A DNA stretch of 64,000 bases from positions 1 through 64,000 of the forward strand of contig NZ_BAABBI010000003.1 in the NCBI RefSeq assembly GCF_039537875.1. Reading direction: 5' to 3'. Position 1 is the first letter of the stretch, and every line of letters starts with the position of its first letter. The stretch comes from Corallibacter vietnamensis. GTDB lineage: Bacteria > Bacteroidota > Bacteroidia > Flavobacteriales > Flavobacteriaceae. The position numbers and the translations under genes were made by a program. Shown piece after piece: positions 6,636 to 15,616 of the stretch. Under the pieces are notes generated by a model that worked only from the letters and a program-made list of their open reading frames with translations, did no database searches and was not told the origin of the DNA.

Positions 6636-7271
6636 ATGTCAGGAATTTTAGACTTATTAAACAGTGACCTTGGAAAAACCATTATTAATGGTGTTTCAGG
6701 TCAAACCAACCAACCAGAAGATAAAACAGCAAGCGTATTAACAATGGCAATGCCAGTTCTTATGCAAGCTATGAAGCGTAACGCTTCTACACCACAAGGA
6801 GCAGAAGGCTTAATGAGTGCTTTAAACTCAAAACACGACGGAAGTATTTTAGATAACCTAGGAGGTTTATTTAGCGGTGGTGTTGATGATAGTGTTATAA
6901 GTGACGGAAGCAAAATTCTTGGTCATGTATTAGGAAATAAGCAACAAAATGTAGAGCAAGCACTAGGAGCCAAGTCTGGTATGGATGCTGGTTCTGTAGC
7001 TCAAATACTAAAAGTGGCTGCACCAATTTTAATGGGGATTTTAGGAAAACAAAAACAACAAAGTAATGTAAGCTCTTCATCAGGTCTTGAAGGACTTTTG
7101 GGTGGTTTAATACAAGGAAATTCTCCACAACAAGAACAAAGCTTTTTAGAATCTATTCTTGATGCTGATGGAGATGGAAGTGTTGTTGATGATGTTGCTG
7201 GAATGGTACTAGGAGGTAGTAAAAAGAAAGGCGGTCTTGGTGGATTGCTAGGTGGTTTATTTGGTAAATAA
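6636..7271 (+). CDS. DUF937 family protein
   Basis: A 211-residue protein of the DUF937 family. The N-terminal half (MSGILDLLNSDLGKTIINGV, then repeated LNSKHDGSILDNLGGLF and LDADGDGSVVDDVAGM segments) has the Gly- and Asp-rich helical repeats of the family, and the tail is a glycine-rich string ending GLGGLLGGLFGK. No signal peptide or membrane segment is clear. The biochemical role of DUF937 proteins is not established. The LDADGDGS segment looks like a calcium-binding loop, but whether it binds metal here is untested. It has its own terminators on both sides, so it is probably monocistronic. Confidence 0.8.
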   Translation: MSGILDLLNSDLGKTIINGVSGQTNQPEDKTASVLTMAMPVLMQAMKRNASTPQGAEGLMSALNSKHDGSILDNLGGLFSGGVDDSVISDGSKILGHVLGNKQQNVEQALGAKSGMDAGSVAQILKVAAPILMGILGKQKQQSNVSSSSGLEGLLGGLIQGNSPQQEQSFLESILDADGDGSVVDDVAGMVLGGSKKKGGLGGLLGGLFGK

Positions 7272-7298
7272 TTGTCTTAAAAGCCTTTAATAATATGT

Positions 7299-7328
7299 AG
7301 CCAAGCAGTTTATGTTTGGCTTTTTTTG
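7299..7328 (+). terminator. Terminator after the DUF937 gene
   Basis: AGCCAA (7299-7304) pairs with TTGGCT (7316-7321) and is followed by TTTTTT. Confidence 0.75.
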
Positions 7329-7373
7329 TAAGTAAATAAAATGAATTTTGTATATTATAATAAAAGTGTTTCT

Positions 7374-7811
7374 ATGAAAAACCTTATATACATAATGGCT
7401 GTTTGTTTTTTGGTATACAACTGTAAGTCTAGTCATAGTACAAAAACAACTCATGAAGATGTTGTTCAAAATCAGGTAGATAATGACACTGTTAGAATAG
7501 CAAATGATGATGTTGCATATGAAATAATTATAATAGAACCAGGGTTTAATACATGGCTACAAAGTGTTGCAAAACCTGAAGGATTTTACTCTAAAGCGTT
7601 TTTAGAAAGTAGAAACATTCAATATGTCACAGCATGGAATAATAGAGTAATGCAGCCAAGTAGATATAATCCTAACCTTTATGAAATGCAAATAAACTAT
7701 AATCAAAATATTGATTATGGCTATGAAGTTAATTATAAGTTATATAACTACTTTATTTACTTTCAGCTTACCTACAAACAACAATTAACAGGGTTTGTTC
7801 CAAGAATTTAG
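7374..7811 (+). CDS. DUF6146 family lipoprotein
   Basis: A 145-residue protein of the DUF6146 family, recognised by IIIEPGFNTWL, ESRNIQYVTAWNNRVMQP and NLYEMQINYNQNIDYGYEV. The start at 7374 gives a short signal peptide (MKNLIYIMAVCFLVYNC) whose cysteine fits a relaxed Bacteroidota lipobox, so it is probably a membrane-anchored periplasmic lipoprotein; the in-frame ATG at 7341 would put 11 residues before it. The aromatic-rich C-terminus (YLLYNYF-like) is typical. The DUF6787 gene follows after 28 bases, and the two often travel together. Function unknown. Confidence 0.78.
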   Translation: MKNLIYIMAVCFLVYNCKSSHSTKTTHEDVVQNQVDNDTVRIANDDVAYEIIIIEPGFNTWLQSVAKPEGFYSKAFLESRNIQYVTAWNNRVMQPSRYNPNLYEMQINYNQNIDYGYEVNYKLYNYFIYFQLTYKQQLTGFVPRI

Positions 7812-7839
7812 AATATATTTGCAATAGCATTTATAGTCT

Positions 7840-8337
7840 ATGAAAAAATTTAAACAAACTTGGGAAATACAGCACAATTGGCAGTTGATTTTTCCGTTTT
7901 TAGGAGTTTTTGGTTTAGGATACAGTGCTTTTAGGCTATCTTATGCTTTTTTCAAAGATTTATCATTACCTTTTATAATAGCTATCTCTGCGGTTATTTT
8001 CTATGTGCTTTTAAAAATTACATTGTTTTGCTTTAAAAAATTAGAAAATAGATGGATTGTTACCTACAAATGGGAAATGATTCGCATTTTTATTGTCTTT
8101 GCCTTGACTGGTACATCATCTATGTATGTGAGTAGGCCCATTATAAAACTATTAGGAATTACTAAAGAGAATTTAAACCTTGTTGTTTATTGGGTTTTAT
8201 ACATTATTATTGGTCTTATTTTTTATCAAATATTATTAGTGTCTTTTGGCTGGCTTTTTGGTCAGTTTAAATTCTTTTGGGAATTTGAAAAAAAAATGCT
8301 TCGTAATATGGGATTTAAAAGGTTTCTAAAAAAATAG
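7840..8337 (+). CDS. DUF6787 family membrane protein
   Basis: A 165-residue integral membrane protein of the DUF6787 type. Four hydrophobic segments are visible (about residues 16-36, 43-64, 88-106 and 115-150). The conserved WEIQHNWQLIFPFLG start, the KWEMIRIFIVFALTGTSS motif, and the basic FWEFEKKMLRNMGFKRF tail mark the family. Probably co-transcribed with the DUF6146 lipoprotein. Function unknown. Its stop codon overlaps the hairpin that terminates the opposing operon. Confidence 0.78.
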   Translation: MKKFKQTWEIQHNWQLIFPFLGVFGLGYSAFRLSYAFFKDLSLPFIIAISAVIFYVLLKITLFCFKKLENRWIVTYKWEMIRIFIVFALTGTSSMYVSRPIIKLLGITKENLNLVVYWVLYIIIGLIFYQILLVSFGWLFGQFKFFWEFEKKMLRNMGFKRFLKK

Positions 8338-8361
8338 AGCCAAACCCTAAAGTTTGACTCT
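8328..8361 (-). terminator. Terminator of the metal-uptake operon (minus strand)
   Basis: On the minus strand AGAGTCAAAC pairs with GTTTGGCTCT (one mismatch) and is followed by ATTTTTTT. The T run lies inside the end of the opposing DUF6787 gene, so the two transcription units overlap at their ends. Confidence 0.65.
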
Positions 8362-8388
8362 AATAGTTAGAAATAAAAGACTAATTCC

Positions 8389-8871
8389 TTATTCTACAAT
8401 TTTGATATCTATTGATGTTCTGCTTTGCCAACCAGTTTTGTCGGTTACAGAATATGCGCAGTGATAATCTCCTGTGTCAATATCGTTTGGTATTGTAATA
8501 GGAATATTAATTTCATAAGTAGTCAAGCCACTATCTACAGTAAAATTCTCCATATAAATCATAGGGTTTACCGCCTGTTTTATAGGGTCTAGATTACAAA
8601 TAGCTTGTTGGTCATCATGCGTATGATGATCAAAATTATGGTGAATGTTTAAGCTGTACGAAGCCAATTCTACATTGTCTGTAACAAGGGCTCTAAATGT
8701 GTAAGTTTCACCTTTTACTAATTCTGCACATGCTTGAGGAAAACCTTCGTCATAATTAACAGTTATGGTTGGTTTTATTTCATCTCTTCCTACGCCATCA
8801 TCATCACTAGAACACGCAATGATTGTTGTAAGAATGATACCAAAAAGAATGTGTTTTAAAATGTTCTTCAT
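8389..8871 (-). CDS. DUF4625 lipoprotein
   Basis: A 160-residue lipoprotein. The signal peptide ends in a lipobox at IIACSSDDD, whose acidic +2 to +6 residues resemble the surface-export signal of Bacteroidota lipoproteins. The remainder is one DUF4625-type Ig-like domain with NIHHNFDHHTHDDQQAICN, a dense His/Asp stretch, and an HCAYSVTDKTGW C-terminal segment. It is the last gene of the operon with the TonB receptor at 9711-12086, 9 bases after the two-domain paralogue. By context it probably captures a metal or metal chelate at the cell surface; this is inference. Confidence 0.8.
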   Translation of the reverse strand: MKNILKHILFGIILTTIIACSSDDDGVGRDEIKPTITVNYDEGFPQACAELVKGETYTFRALVTDNVELASYSLNIHHNFDHHTHDDQQAICNLDPIKQAVNPMIYMENFTVDSGLTTYEINIPITIPNDIDTGDYHCAYSVTDKTGWQSRTSIDIKIVE

Positions 8872-8880
8872 TATAGTTTA

Positions 8881-9666
8881 TTATTCAGTTACATCTATAT
8901 GAGTTTCGTACTCAAATGTATTACCTTCTTCGTCTTCAATTGTAAATAAGGCATGATACTCACCAGCAGGAGCAGTAGCAGGCACATCAATATGATTGTG
9001 GAACTCTACTTCTGTAAGTCCGTGATATCCATCAGTGTATACGTTTTCAAAATCCCACTCAATTTCTCCTGCGCCAACAGTTAAGCCATGTGCGTGAATG
9101 TCAACAGTAATGTTATGAATTCCATGTATGGCATTAACCATAAACTCTGCGTGTATTTCAGACCCTCTTTGTACAGTTGCGTCTATTGAAATATCAGTTA
9201 GGCTAATAGGTTCTAAAATATCAATATGACCTTCTATTTCAGTACTGTTACCTAATGCATCTACAACAGTTAATGTGATATGATATTCTCCCGCAGGAAT
9301 ATTGTTAGGAATATCAATATGCTCATGAAAATCAGCATTGATTACTTGGTAGTTTGCATCATTAAAAGTTTGCTCAAAGTCCCATTCAGTTTCTCCTGGG
9401 CCAGCTTCTAAATCATGTGCATGAATATCAACAGAAATACTACTTATTACGTTTTCTGCATAGATTTCAGCTTCTAAATGAATGTCAGATCCCTTGTAAG
9501 CTATTGGGTCTGTTGAATGTGCGCTACCTTCACCATATTCAAAATTTGAAATTTCTGGTGCAGAACTGTTTGGTAAAAATATTGCATTATCATCATCACT
9601 GCTACAAGAGAATAAAGCGATTCCTAGAAATGCAAAAATGGCTAAATGTTTAAAGTTTGTTTTCAT
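8881..9666 (-). CDS. Two-domain DUF4625 lipoprotein
   Basis: A 261-residue lipoprotein with lipobox LFSCSSDDD and two consecutive DUF4625-like domains (about residues 30-150 and 155-260). Each carries matching motifs: DIHAHDLEAGPGETEWDFE and FHEHIDIP-n-IPAGEYH in the first, DIHAHGLTVGAGEIEWDFE and FHNHIDVP-n-APAGEYH in the second. The evenly spaced His residues recur at the same places in both halves, which suggests two similar metal sites. It lies 44 bases downstream of the TonB receptor gene, the SusC/SusD-like order for an uptake pair. Likely a surface-exposed metal-capture protein for that receptor. Confidence 0.82.
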   Translation of the reverse strand: MKTNFKHLAIFAFLGIALFSCSSDDDNAIFLPNSSAPEISNFEYGEGSAHSTDPIAYKGSDIHLEAEIYAENVISSISVDIHAHDLEAGPGETEWDFEQTFNDANYQVINADFHEHIDIPNNIPAGEYHITLTVVDALGNSTEIEGHIDILEPISLTDISIDATVQRGSEIHAEFMVNAIHGIHNITVDIHAHGLTVGAGEIEWDFENVYTDGYHGLTEVEFHNHIDVPATAPAGEYHALFTIEDEEGNTFEYETHIDVTE

Positions 9667-9710
9667 TTTTTGTTTGTTTAAAGATTAAAAATTTATTGAA
9701 TTGTTTATTG

Positions 9711-12086
9711 TTAAAATGGAATTGTTAATGATATGGAGACGTTTCTTCCAGCCTCTGGTACATCAATAAGTCTATAAAAGCTAGTATGATTAAAGTATTT
9801 TGTGTTAAAAACATTATTTACTTTAAAGCGTAGCTGTGCAGCTTTTGCAGACGAGAATAAATTAATATTACTTGTCATTGATAGGTTTAATACTTGATAA
9901 CCATCTGTTTTTTCTTCGGGAGGAACAATGTCATCTTGCTCGGCTGTTATGCGGTAATCTGCAAAAAACTGTAACTCTTTAAAGAATAAAAGCTGTTTTT
10001 TAAATCGGTAATTGGCTGATAGTAGGCCAGACAACGGAGGAGAAAAGGGTATGGTAAAATCTTTTTTTGGTCCGCTAGTTTGTCTAGAGTACACATATTC
10101 TACCGATGTGTCTAATCTTAAGTTATCTAAAAACGCATATCCTAACCTAAACTCACCACCAAACCTAAATACTTTGCTTTGTGTGTATTCATAAATTTGA
10201 AGTGTTTCATAGTAATTTGATGTAGGGTTTAGGTAAATAAAGTTTTCAAAAAAGTTGACAAAAGGACTAAATCCGAAGCTCAATTTTTTTGATGAATAAT
10301 CCATTTCTAAATCTAATTGATAAGATTCTTCAGGATCTAAATCTAAATTTCCGCGTTCAAACCTATACATATGATAGTTTACACCATCTGATGCAAGCTC
10401 ATTAGCTAGCGGCATTCTAAAGCTTTTACCAATATTAAACTTATAAGTGGTTTTTTCTCCTATATAACTTAACCCTAATGAGCCGCTAACATTATTAAAA
10501 TCAAGGGTTTTGTTTTGAGATCTTTGTAAATATATTCTTGAGGTACTTCCGTTTGAGTTATTTATGGTAGATGGAAACCAATCATAATAAGCATTGGTCT
10601 TTATGGAACCAAAATCATAACGTAAACCTCCTTGAAAATGTAGCTTATCTGAAAGGTCTATATGACTGAATCCAAAAAAGCCAAGAGTAAATCTGTCATA
10701 TTCAGGTATTAAAAATCCCCAGCCACCAATGTTGTTGTTTTGATATTCGGTATTAACACCAATAACAATATCATAATTTTCATTAGGCTTAAAAACGTCT
10801 CTAGCATTTAAAGAATATGTATTTTTATAAAACACACGCTCTTTGCTATTGTTGGGTTTAGGCATATAACCGTGTGGTACTGGTTCAGAGTGTTCTTCTC
10901 TATGGTTGTTTTGAAACCCTAATTCAAGATGTATGGTATGCTTATTTTTGTAAAATGTTGTGTTATTAACTACTTTAAAATGGTTTACCTTATGATATGG
11001 TAAGTCTACATCTCTATTATCCCTATCATAATCTATTGAAGATGTTCTTACTTCTAAACCATGTGCGTTAGCAAAAAATCCATTTTTAGCATTTACATTA
11101 CTAAAAAAGGTTTCTGTTTTAAAACTATCTCCTACATAACCAAAGCTAAAAGCGGCATTAGCCTCGTTTCCAGCTGTGTTTCTTAAGTAGTTATCATGAA
11201 GGTCAAACACGTAGCTTTCGTATCTAATTTTATCTGTTGGTACTTTATAGTCTCCGTAATCTCTATAAGTTAATCGCGAACGATAGTACCATTTTTCTTT
11301 TCTACCTTGAAGTCCAGCTGAAATACCTAATAAATCATTATTGCTTTCTGCTAATAAATTTACTTCACCACCCAATGAATTTTCAGCAGGCACTTTTGCA
11401 GGTTGAATATCAACAACACCAGCAATAGCATCAGATCCATAGAGTAGGGACGCAGCACCTTTTATTATACTTATTTCTTCTATTCCGTTTTGGTCTATTT
11501 CTAAACCATGGTCATTTCCCCATTGTTGTGCTTCATGTTTTACACCGTTTTGTACGACACTTACACGATTAAAACCTAACCCTCTAATTACAGGTTTAGA
11601 TTGTCCAGAACCAATATTTATAGTGCTTACGCCTGGTATTTTACTTAACGTCTGCATTAAACTATTTTCACGGTTAGTAGTTAGAAATTCTTTTGATACT
11701 AACTCTGAAACCATTGGAGTTTCATCTGCTAAACGTTGTTTAGTTTTTCCTGTGACGGTAATTTCATCAAGGTTTGTTGTGAGTTCATTTAAAACAATAG
11801 CAATGGTTATTGTTTTAGAATTCACGTTTATAACCATAGTTTTGGTTGTATAAGCAACATGAGAAATTGTTAATGTATAATCACCACTAGGTACATTATT
11901 TATTACAAATGAACCATCAGAAGATGAAATAGCATATAAATTATCTTTACCAATAATCGTTACGCCTTCAATAGGTTGTAGTGTTTTAGCATCAGTAACT
12001 GTTCCTTTAATTTGAAACGTTTCTTGAGCTAATAAAATAGTGTTTAGACTGAAAAACAGCAATAAACACAATGCTTTATTAAACAT
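9711..12086 (-). CDS. TonB-dependent outer-membrane receptor (metal-type)
   Basis: A 791-residue receptor: signal peptide ending near LLAQ, a CarboxypepD_reg-like domain (about residues 22-105, IKGTVTDAKTLQPIEGV), a plug domain (about 125-230, PGVSTIN, PVIRGLGFNRVSVVQNG, GAASLLYGSDAIAGVVDI), then a 22-strand beta-barrel ending in the aromatic ISLTIPF. It imports a substrate into the periplasm using TonB energy. The plug pattern is that of iron- and zinc-type receptors rather than SusC. A loop NHREEHSEPVPHGYMP occupies the place of the His-rich loop of the divergent paralogue. The downstream His-rich lipoproteins suggest a metal ligand; which metal is not shown. Confidence 0.92.
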   Translation of the reverse strand: MFNKALCLLLFFSLNTILLAQETFQIKGTVTDAKTLQPIEGVTIIGKDNLYAISSSDGSFVINNVPSGDYTLTISHVAYTTKTMVINVNSKTITIAIVLNELTTNLDEITVTGKTKQRLADETPMVSELVSKEFLTTNRENSLMQTLSKIPGVSTINIGSGQSKPVIRGLGFNRVSVVQNGVKHEAQQWGNDHGLEIDQNGIEEISIIKGAASLLYGSDAIAGVVDIQPAKVPAENSLGGEVNLLAESNNDLLGISAGLQGRKEKWYYRSRLTYRDYGDYKVPTDKIRYESYVFDLHDNYLRNTAGNEANAAFSFGYVGDSFKTETFFSNVNAKNGFFANAHGLEVRTSSIDYDRDNRDVDLPYHKVNHFKVVNNTTFYKNKHTIHLELGFQNNHREEHSEPVPHGYMPKPNNSKERVFYKNTYSLNARDVFKPNENYDIVIGVNTEYQNNNIGGWGFLIPEYDRFTLGFFGFSHIDLSDKLHFQGGLRYDFGSIKTNAYYDWFPSTINNSNGSTSRIYLQRSQNKTLDFNNVSGSLGLSYIGEKTTYKFNIGKSFRMPLANELASDGVNYHMYRFERGNLDLDPEESYQLDLEMDYSSKKLSFGFSPFVNFFENFIYLNPTSNYYETLQIYEYTQSKVFRFGGEFRLGYAFLDNLRLDTSVEYVYSRQTSGPKKDFTIPFSPPLSGLLSANYRFKKQLLFFKELQFFADYRITAEQDDIVPPEEKTDGYQVLNLSMTSNINLFSSAKAAQLRFKVNNVFNTKYFNHTSFYRLIDVPEAGRNVSISLTIPF

Positions 12087-12252
12087 AGTGTATTAATAAT
12101 AAGTATGTTAATTGATTTTTTTGATGGAATTGTATTGCCTATAGACAAGAGTATCTATAAGTTAATTCCAGTAAATAAGATGTACGTGTGCTTATATATT
12201 GCTTTTAAGAACAATATATAGGTACTCTAAAGAAAATAATAAGCACAGTAAC

Positions 12253-12564
12253 TTATAAAATGTAAGGTGGTGGTCTGGAAAATAGCTGATTAACCTCAAA
12301 AGTATTGCTTGTAACCAAACAATAATTAGTTGAGATAGTATTTTCAAAAGGAAACTCTGTAAACTCAATTATAAAATCCTGCGCTTGCGGAGTTGTTGAA
12401 GGCTGGATATTTTGAGTTGTTACTACATGACAAATAGCACAATCTTGGTCTGCTGCATCATCACAATCATGAGTTAAGGCATGTAAACCTAAAACTCTTA
12501 ATGATAAAAACAGAACCATTAAAAAGAGTACTAATCTCTTGTTATGTTTTGTAACTGTAATCAC
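12253..12564 (-). CDS. Small His/Cys-rich exported or membrane protein, leader of the metal operon
   Basis: A 103-residue protein with one N-terminal hydrophobic segment (about residues 10-30), followed by HALTHDCDDAADQDCAICH, a cluster of His, Asp and Cys suited to binding metal. It ends in FSRPPPYIL. The divergent gene at 12876 has the same design and a similar end (LRGPPCYS), so the two are probably distant paralogues, each ahead of a TonB receptor. The GTG at 12564 lies within a -7-like box (TAACTTTG, minus strand 12571-12564); if that promoter is used, translation must begin later, for example at the ATG at 12519. Function unknown; a metal-sensing or periplasmic handling role is a guess. 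Confidence 0.65.
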   Translation of the reverse strand: MITVTKHNKRLVLFLMVLFLSLRVLGLHALTHDCDDAADQDCAICHVVTTQNIQPSTTPQAQDFIIEFTEFPFENTISTNYCLVTSNTFEVNQLFSRPPPYIL

Positions 12565-12875
12565 AAAGTTATACGCTAATGTTAATTAAATAAAAACAAC
12601 GAAATGCTTTTATGAGAACTGCAAATATATATTTATATAGTTTCTGTTACAAAATTTACGAAACCTTTAACAAATTTATTAGTAAAGTTTACTCAATTAG
12701 TACGTCTATAATAGTTAATTTTGTATAACAATATTTTAACATTCTGTTTTTTTAATTCTAAAAATTAGAAAGCAAATCTTGTAAAAGTAAATCATAAGCC
12801 AAAAAGCAGACTATTCAATAGATTGCTATTTACAATGTTTCTATGGTTATGAAGTGAATATACTTTTCAAAATTT
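12565..12875. promoter_or_regulatory. Divergent control region of the metal locus
   Basis: These 311 bases hold no gene. They contain the minus-strand -7 box at 12564-12571 (TAACTTTG) and a plus-strand -7 box at 12716-12723 (TAATTTTG), so both arms of the locus start here. The region is very AT-rich. I looked for a clear Zur or Fur palindrome and did not find one. Confidence 0.5.
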
Positions 12876-13235
12876 ATGAATATAACTTCTTTTAATATAA
12901 AATTACTTTATTCACGGTTACCTGTGTATTTCTGCATGCCTATTCTGGTCTTGCTTACATTACCATCAGCCGTTAAGTTATTTCATGCTTTTGAGCATCA
13001 ATCTCACGATGTAGTTCAGTGTTTAGATAATAAACCTGATGCGCATTTACATGAGTATCATTTTGATTGTGATTTTTATAAGTTTCAATTAAGTAATTTG
13101 TTTACGATATCAAGCCCAACGTTTGATTTTATAACAACTACCAATAGAAAAAAAATAGCGAACACTCAATATAATTTTTTGAGTGACTATCAAAGACTAC
13201 ATTTTTCACTTCGTGGTCCGCCGTGTTATAGTTAA
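12876..13235 (+). CDS. Small His-rich membrane or exported protein
   Basis: A 119-residue protein with a hydrophobic segment (about residues 15-35, YFCMPILVLLTLPSAV), then a His/Cys/Asp-rich stretch (FHAFEHQSHDVVQCLD, HLHEYHFDCDFYKF) and the C-terminal LRGPPCYS. The layout mirrors the gene at 12253 on the other strand, and both precede a TonB receptor of the same class. No named family is recognised. The histidines and cysteines suggest contact with the transported metal. It is followed by the receptor after 61 bases and is probably co-transcribed with it. Confidence 0.68.
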   Translation: MNITSFNIKLLYSRLPVYFCMPILVLLTLPSAVKLFHAFEHQSHDVVQCLDNKPDAHLHEYHFDCDFYKFQLSNLFTISSPTFDFITTTNRKKIANTQYNFLSDYQRLHFSLRGPPCYS

Positions 13236-13296
13236 TTCTCGTTTTTATTTAGCTGAAATCTAATCAGCACAGATTAACTATTAAATTAAAATTTAC

Positions 13297-15576
13297 ATGA
13301 AATTTATTTTAAGCGTATTGCTGTTTCTTGCAATACCAACAATTTATGCACAAAACACATTAAAAGGTCAATTAACAGATAGCCAAACAAGTGAACCAAT
13401 AGGTTATGTCAATGTTTACTTACCTCAATTAGAAAAAGGAACATATACAGATGAGAATGGTTTTTTTGAATTAAAAAACATGCCATCTGGAAACTACAAG
13501 ATTGTGTACTCTATTATTGGTTATGAAACACAGTCTCAAACAGTTTCTATACCGGTTGAAACTGTATTATCAATAAAATTAATGCCCACAGCAATAGAGA
13601 TGGAAGCTGTTATTATCTCAACACCTTTTCATAAATTACAAAGTGAAAATGTAATGAAAGTAGAGCATGAAACCGTTGCTGATTTACAGCGTAATGGTGC
13701 AACAACATTAGCTCAAGGTATAACAAGTATTCCAGGAGTAGAGAGTATTACCACTGGCGCAAGTATTGGTAAACCAGTAATTAGAGGATTAAGCTCTAAC
13801 AGAGTGCTTGTATATACACAAGGTGTAAGATTAGAAAACCAGCAGTTTGGAAGCGAACACGGATTAGGAATAAGCGATACAGGTATTGAGAGTGTTGAAG
13901 TTATAAAAGGACCTGCGTCTTTATTATATGGTAGTGATGCGCTTGGTGGTGTTTTATATTTAAATCCTGAAAAATTTGCTCAACAAAATACAGCAACAGG
14001 AGATGTTAATGGAACTTATTTTAGTAACACGCAAGGTTATAAAGCAGGTGCTGGCTATAAATCTTCTGGCGAAAAGTTTAAAATGTTGTTTAGAGGAAGT
14101 TTAACTGAACATGCTGATTATAATACCGAAAATTATAGAGTTACAAATACACGCTTTCGTGAACAAGATTTTAAAGCTGGTTTAGGATATCAGTCAACTC
14201 AATTTAAAACAGAATTTAGGTATAATGTAAATAATTCAAAACTAGGTATTCCTGAAGAAATAGGTGTCCAAAACACAGAGAAAGCACCTTTACTACCTTA
14301 TCAAGAAATCACAAATCATGTGTTTAGTTCAAAATCAACAGTGTTTTTTGATAATTCTAGTTTAGAAATAAATTTAGGATATATCTATAATGATAGACGA
14401 GAATTTGAAGATGAGCATCATCACCATGAAGATGAAGAACATGAACACGAGCATGAGCATGAGCACGATGATCATGCGGATGAAGACCATGATGAAGAAG
14501 AATCTCATGATGAGCATAATGAAGAGGATTTACATCCAGCGTTGCAAATGAAATTAAAAACATTTAACTACGATGTAAAGTATCATTTACCAACTTTAGG
14601 GAAGTTTGAAACCATAGTAGGTGTGCAAGGCATGCATCAAACAAATACAAATTATGGAGAAGAACTGTTAATACCAAATGCAACAGTTAATGATTTTGGT
14701 GTTTTAGCAACATCTCATATTCACTTTGATAAAGTAGATGTACAATTAGGTGCAAGGTATGATAACCGTAAAATTTCTGTAGAAAATGGCATTGATAGAG
14801 ATTTTAATAGTTTTAATGGTGCGATTGGCTTTAAAACAGATATAACAAAAAATATCACCGCAAGACTTAATTTAGCTACAGGATTTAGAGCTCCTAATTT
14901 AGCAGAATTAACTTCAGATGGTGTGCATCATGGATCTAACAGATATGAAATTGGTAATTCAGAATTAGATAATGAGCAAAATTTCCAAACAGATTTAGCT
15001 TTAGAATATAAGAGTGAGCATTTAGAATTGTTTGTAAATGGATTCTATAACGTAGTTAATGATTACATTTATCTATCTCCTAATGGAACAGTGATTGATG
15101 GAGCTGCAGCATATGATTATGTTCAAAATGATGCAAAGCTTTATGGTGGAGAAATTGGTTTTCACTTGCATCCACATCCATTAGATTGGCTTCATTTTGA
15201 GAGTAGTTTTGAAACTGTTACCGGTAAACAAAACAATGGTTTGTATTTACCATTAATTCCTGCAAATTCTATCAATAACACCATTCGTGTTGAGTATGAT
15301 ACAAATTGGTTTCAAAACGGATATGCATTTGTGAAGTTACAATCTACATTCAAGCAAAGTAATGTTGGTTATTTTGAAACACCAACTGATGGTTATAACT
15401 TATTAAGTGCAGGTTTAGGCGGAACAATTCAAGTGTTTAAAAACGACTTGACAATTTCAGTTTCTGGAAATAACTTAACGGATAAAAGTTATATAAATCA
15501 CCTGTCGAGATTAAAAAATGATGGAATTTTCAATATTGGCAGAAATTTCATTATTGGGTTAAATTATAGCATTTAA
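13297..15576 (+). CDS. TonB-dependent receptor with His-rich loop (ZnuD-like)
   Basis: A 759-residue receptor with signal peptide ending near IYAQ, a CarboxypepD_reg-like domain (about residues 20-100, LKGQLTDSQTSEPIGYVNV), a plug (about 115-230, PGVESITTGASIGKPVIRG, GPASLLYGSDALGGVLY) and a beta-barrel ending NFIIGLNYSI. An insertion at about residues 371-413 contains HHHHEDEEHEHEHEHEHDD and further His/Asp/Glu, over half of it potential metal ligands. Such loops are the hallmark of zinc receptors of the ZnuD type, where they gather metal at the surface. Copper or nickel remain possible. It is divergent from the other receptor of the locus. Confidence 0.92.
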   Translation: MKFILSVLLFLAIPTIYAQNTLKGQLTDSQTSEPIGYVNVYLPQLEKGTYTDENGFFELKNMPSGNYKIVYSIIGYETQSQTVSIPVETVLSIKLMPTAIEMEAVIISTPFHKLQSENVMKVEHETVADLQRNGATTLAQGITSIPGVESITTGASIGKPVIRGLSSNRVLVYTQGVRLENQQFGSEHGLGISDTGIESVEVIKGPASLLYGSDALGGVLYLNPEKFAQQNTATGDVNGTYFSNTQGYKAGAGYKSSGEKFKMLFRGSLTEHADYNTENYRVTNTRFREQDFKAGLGYQSTQFKTEFRYNVNNSKLGIPEEIGVQNTEKAPLLPYQEITNHVFSSKSTVFFDNSSLEINLGYIYNDRREFEDEHHHHEDEEHEHEHEHEHDDHADEDHDEEESHDEHNEEDLHPALQMKLKTFNYDVKYHLPTLGKFETIVGVQGMHQTNTNYGEELLIPNATVNDFGVLATSHIHFDKVDVQLGARYDNRKISVENGIDRDFNSFNGAIGFKTDITKNITARLNLATGFRAPNLAELTSDGVHHGSNRYEIGNSELDNEQNFQTDLALEYKSEHLELFVNGFYNVVNDYIYLSPNGTVIDGAAAYDYVQNDAKLYGGEIGFHLHPHPLDWLHFESSFETVTGKQNNGLYLPLIPANSINNTIRVEYDTNWFQNGYAFVKLQSTFKQSNVGYFETPTDGYNLLSAGLGGTIQVFKNDLTISVSGNNLTDKSYINHLSRLKNDGIFNIGRNFIIGLNYSI

Positions 15577-15582
15577 TTATAA

Positions 15583-15616
15583 AGAAAAGCGACTCTATAG
15601 TGAGTCGCTTTTTTTA
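15583..15616. terminator. Bidirectional terminator
   Basis: AAAAGCGACTC and GAGTCGCTTTT form an 11-bp stem with a 6-base loop, flanked by A and T runs. It serves the receptor gene and the convergent 97-residue gene. Confidence 0.9.

Noticed and set aside
12565..12875. Zur or Fur box for the metal locus
   Set aside because: I looked for a palindrome such as TTGCAAC-type or GATAATGATAATC-like sites and found none convincing.
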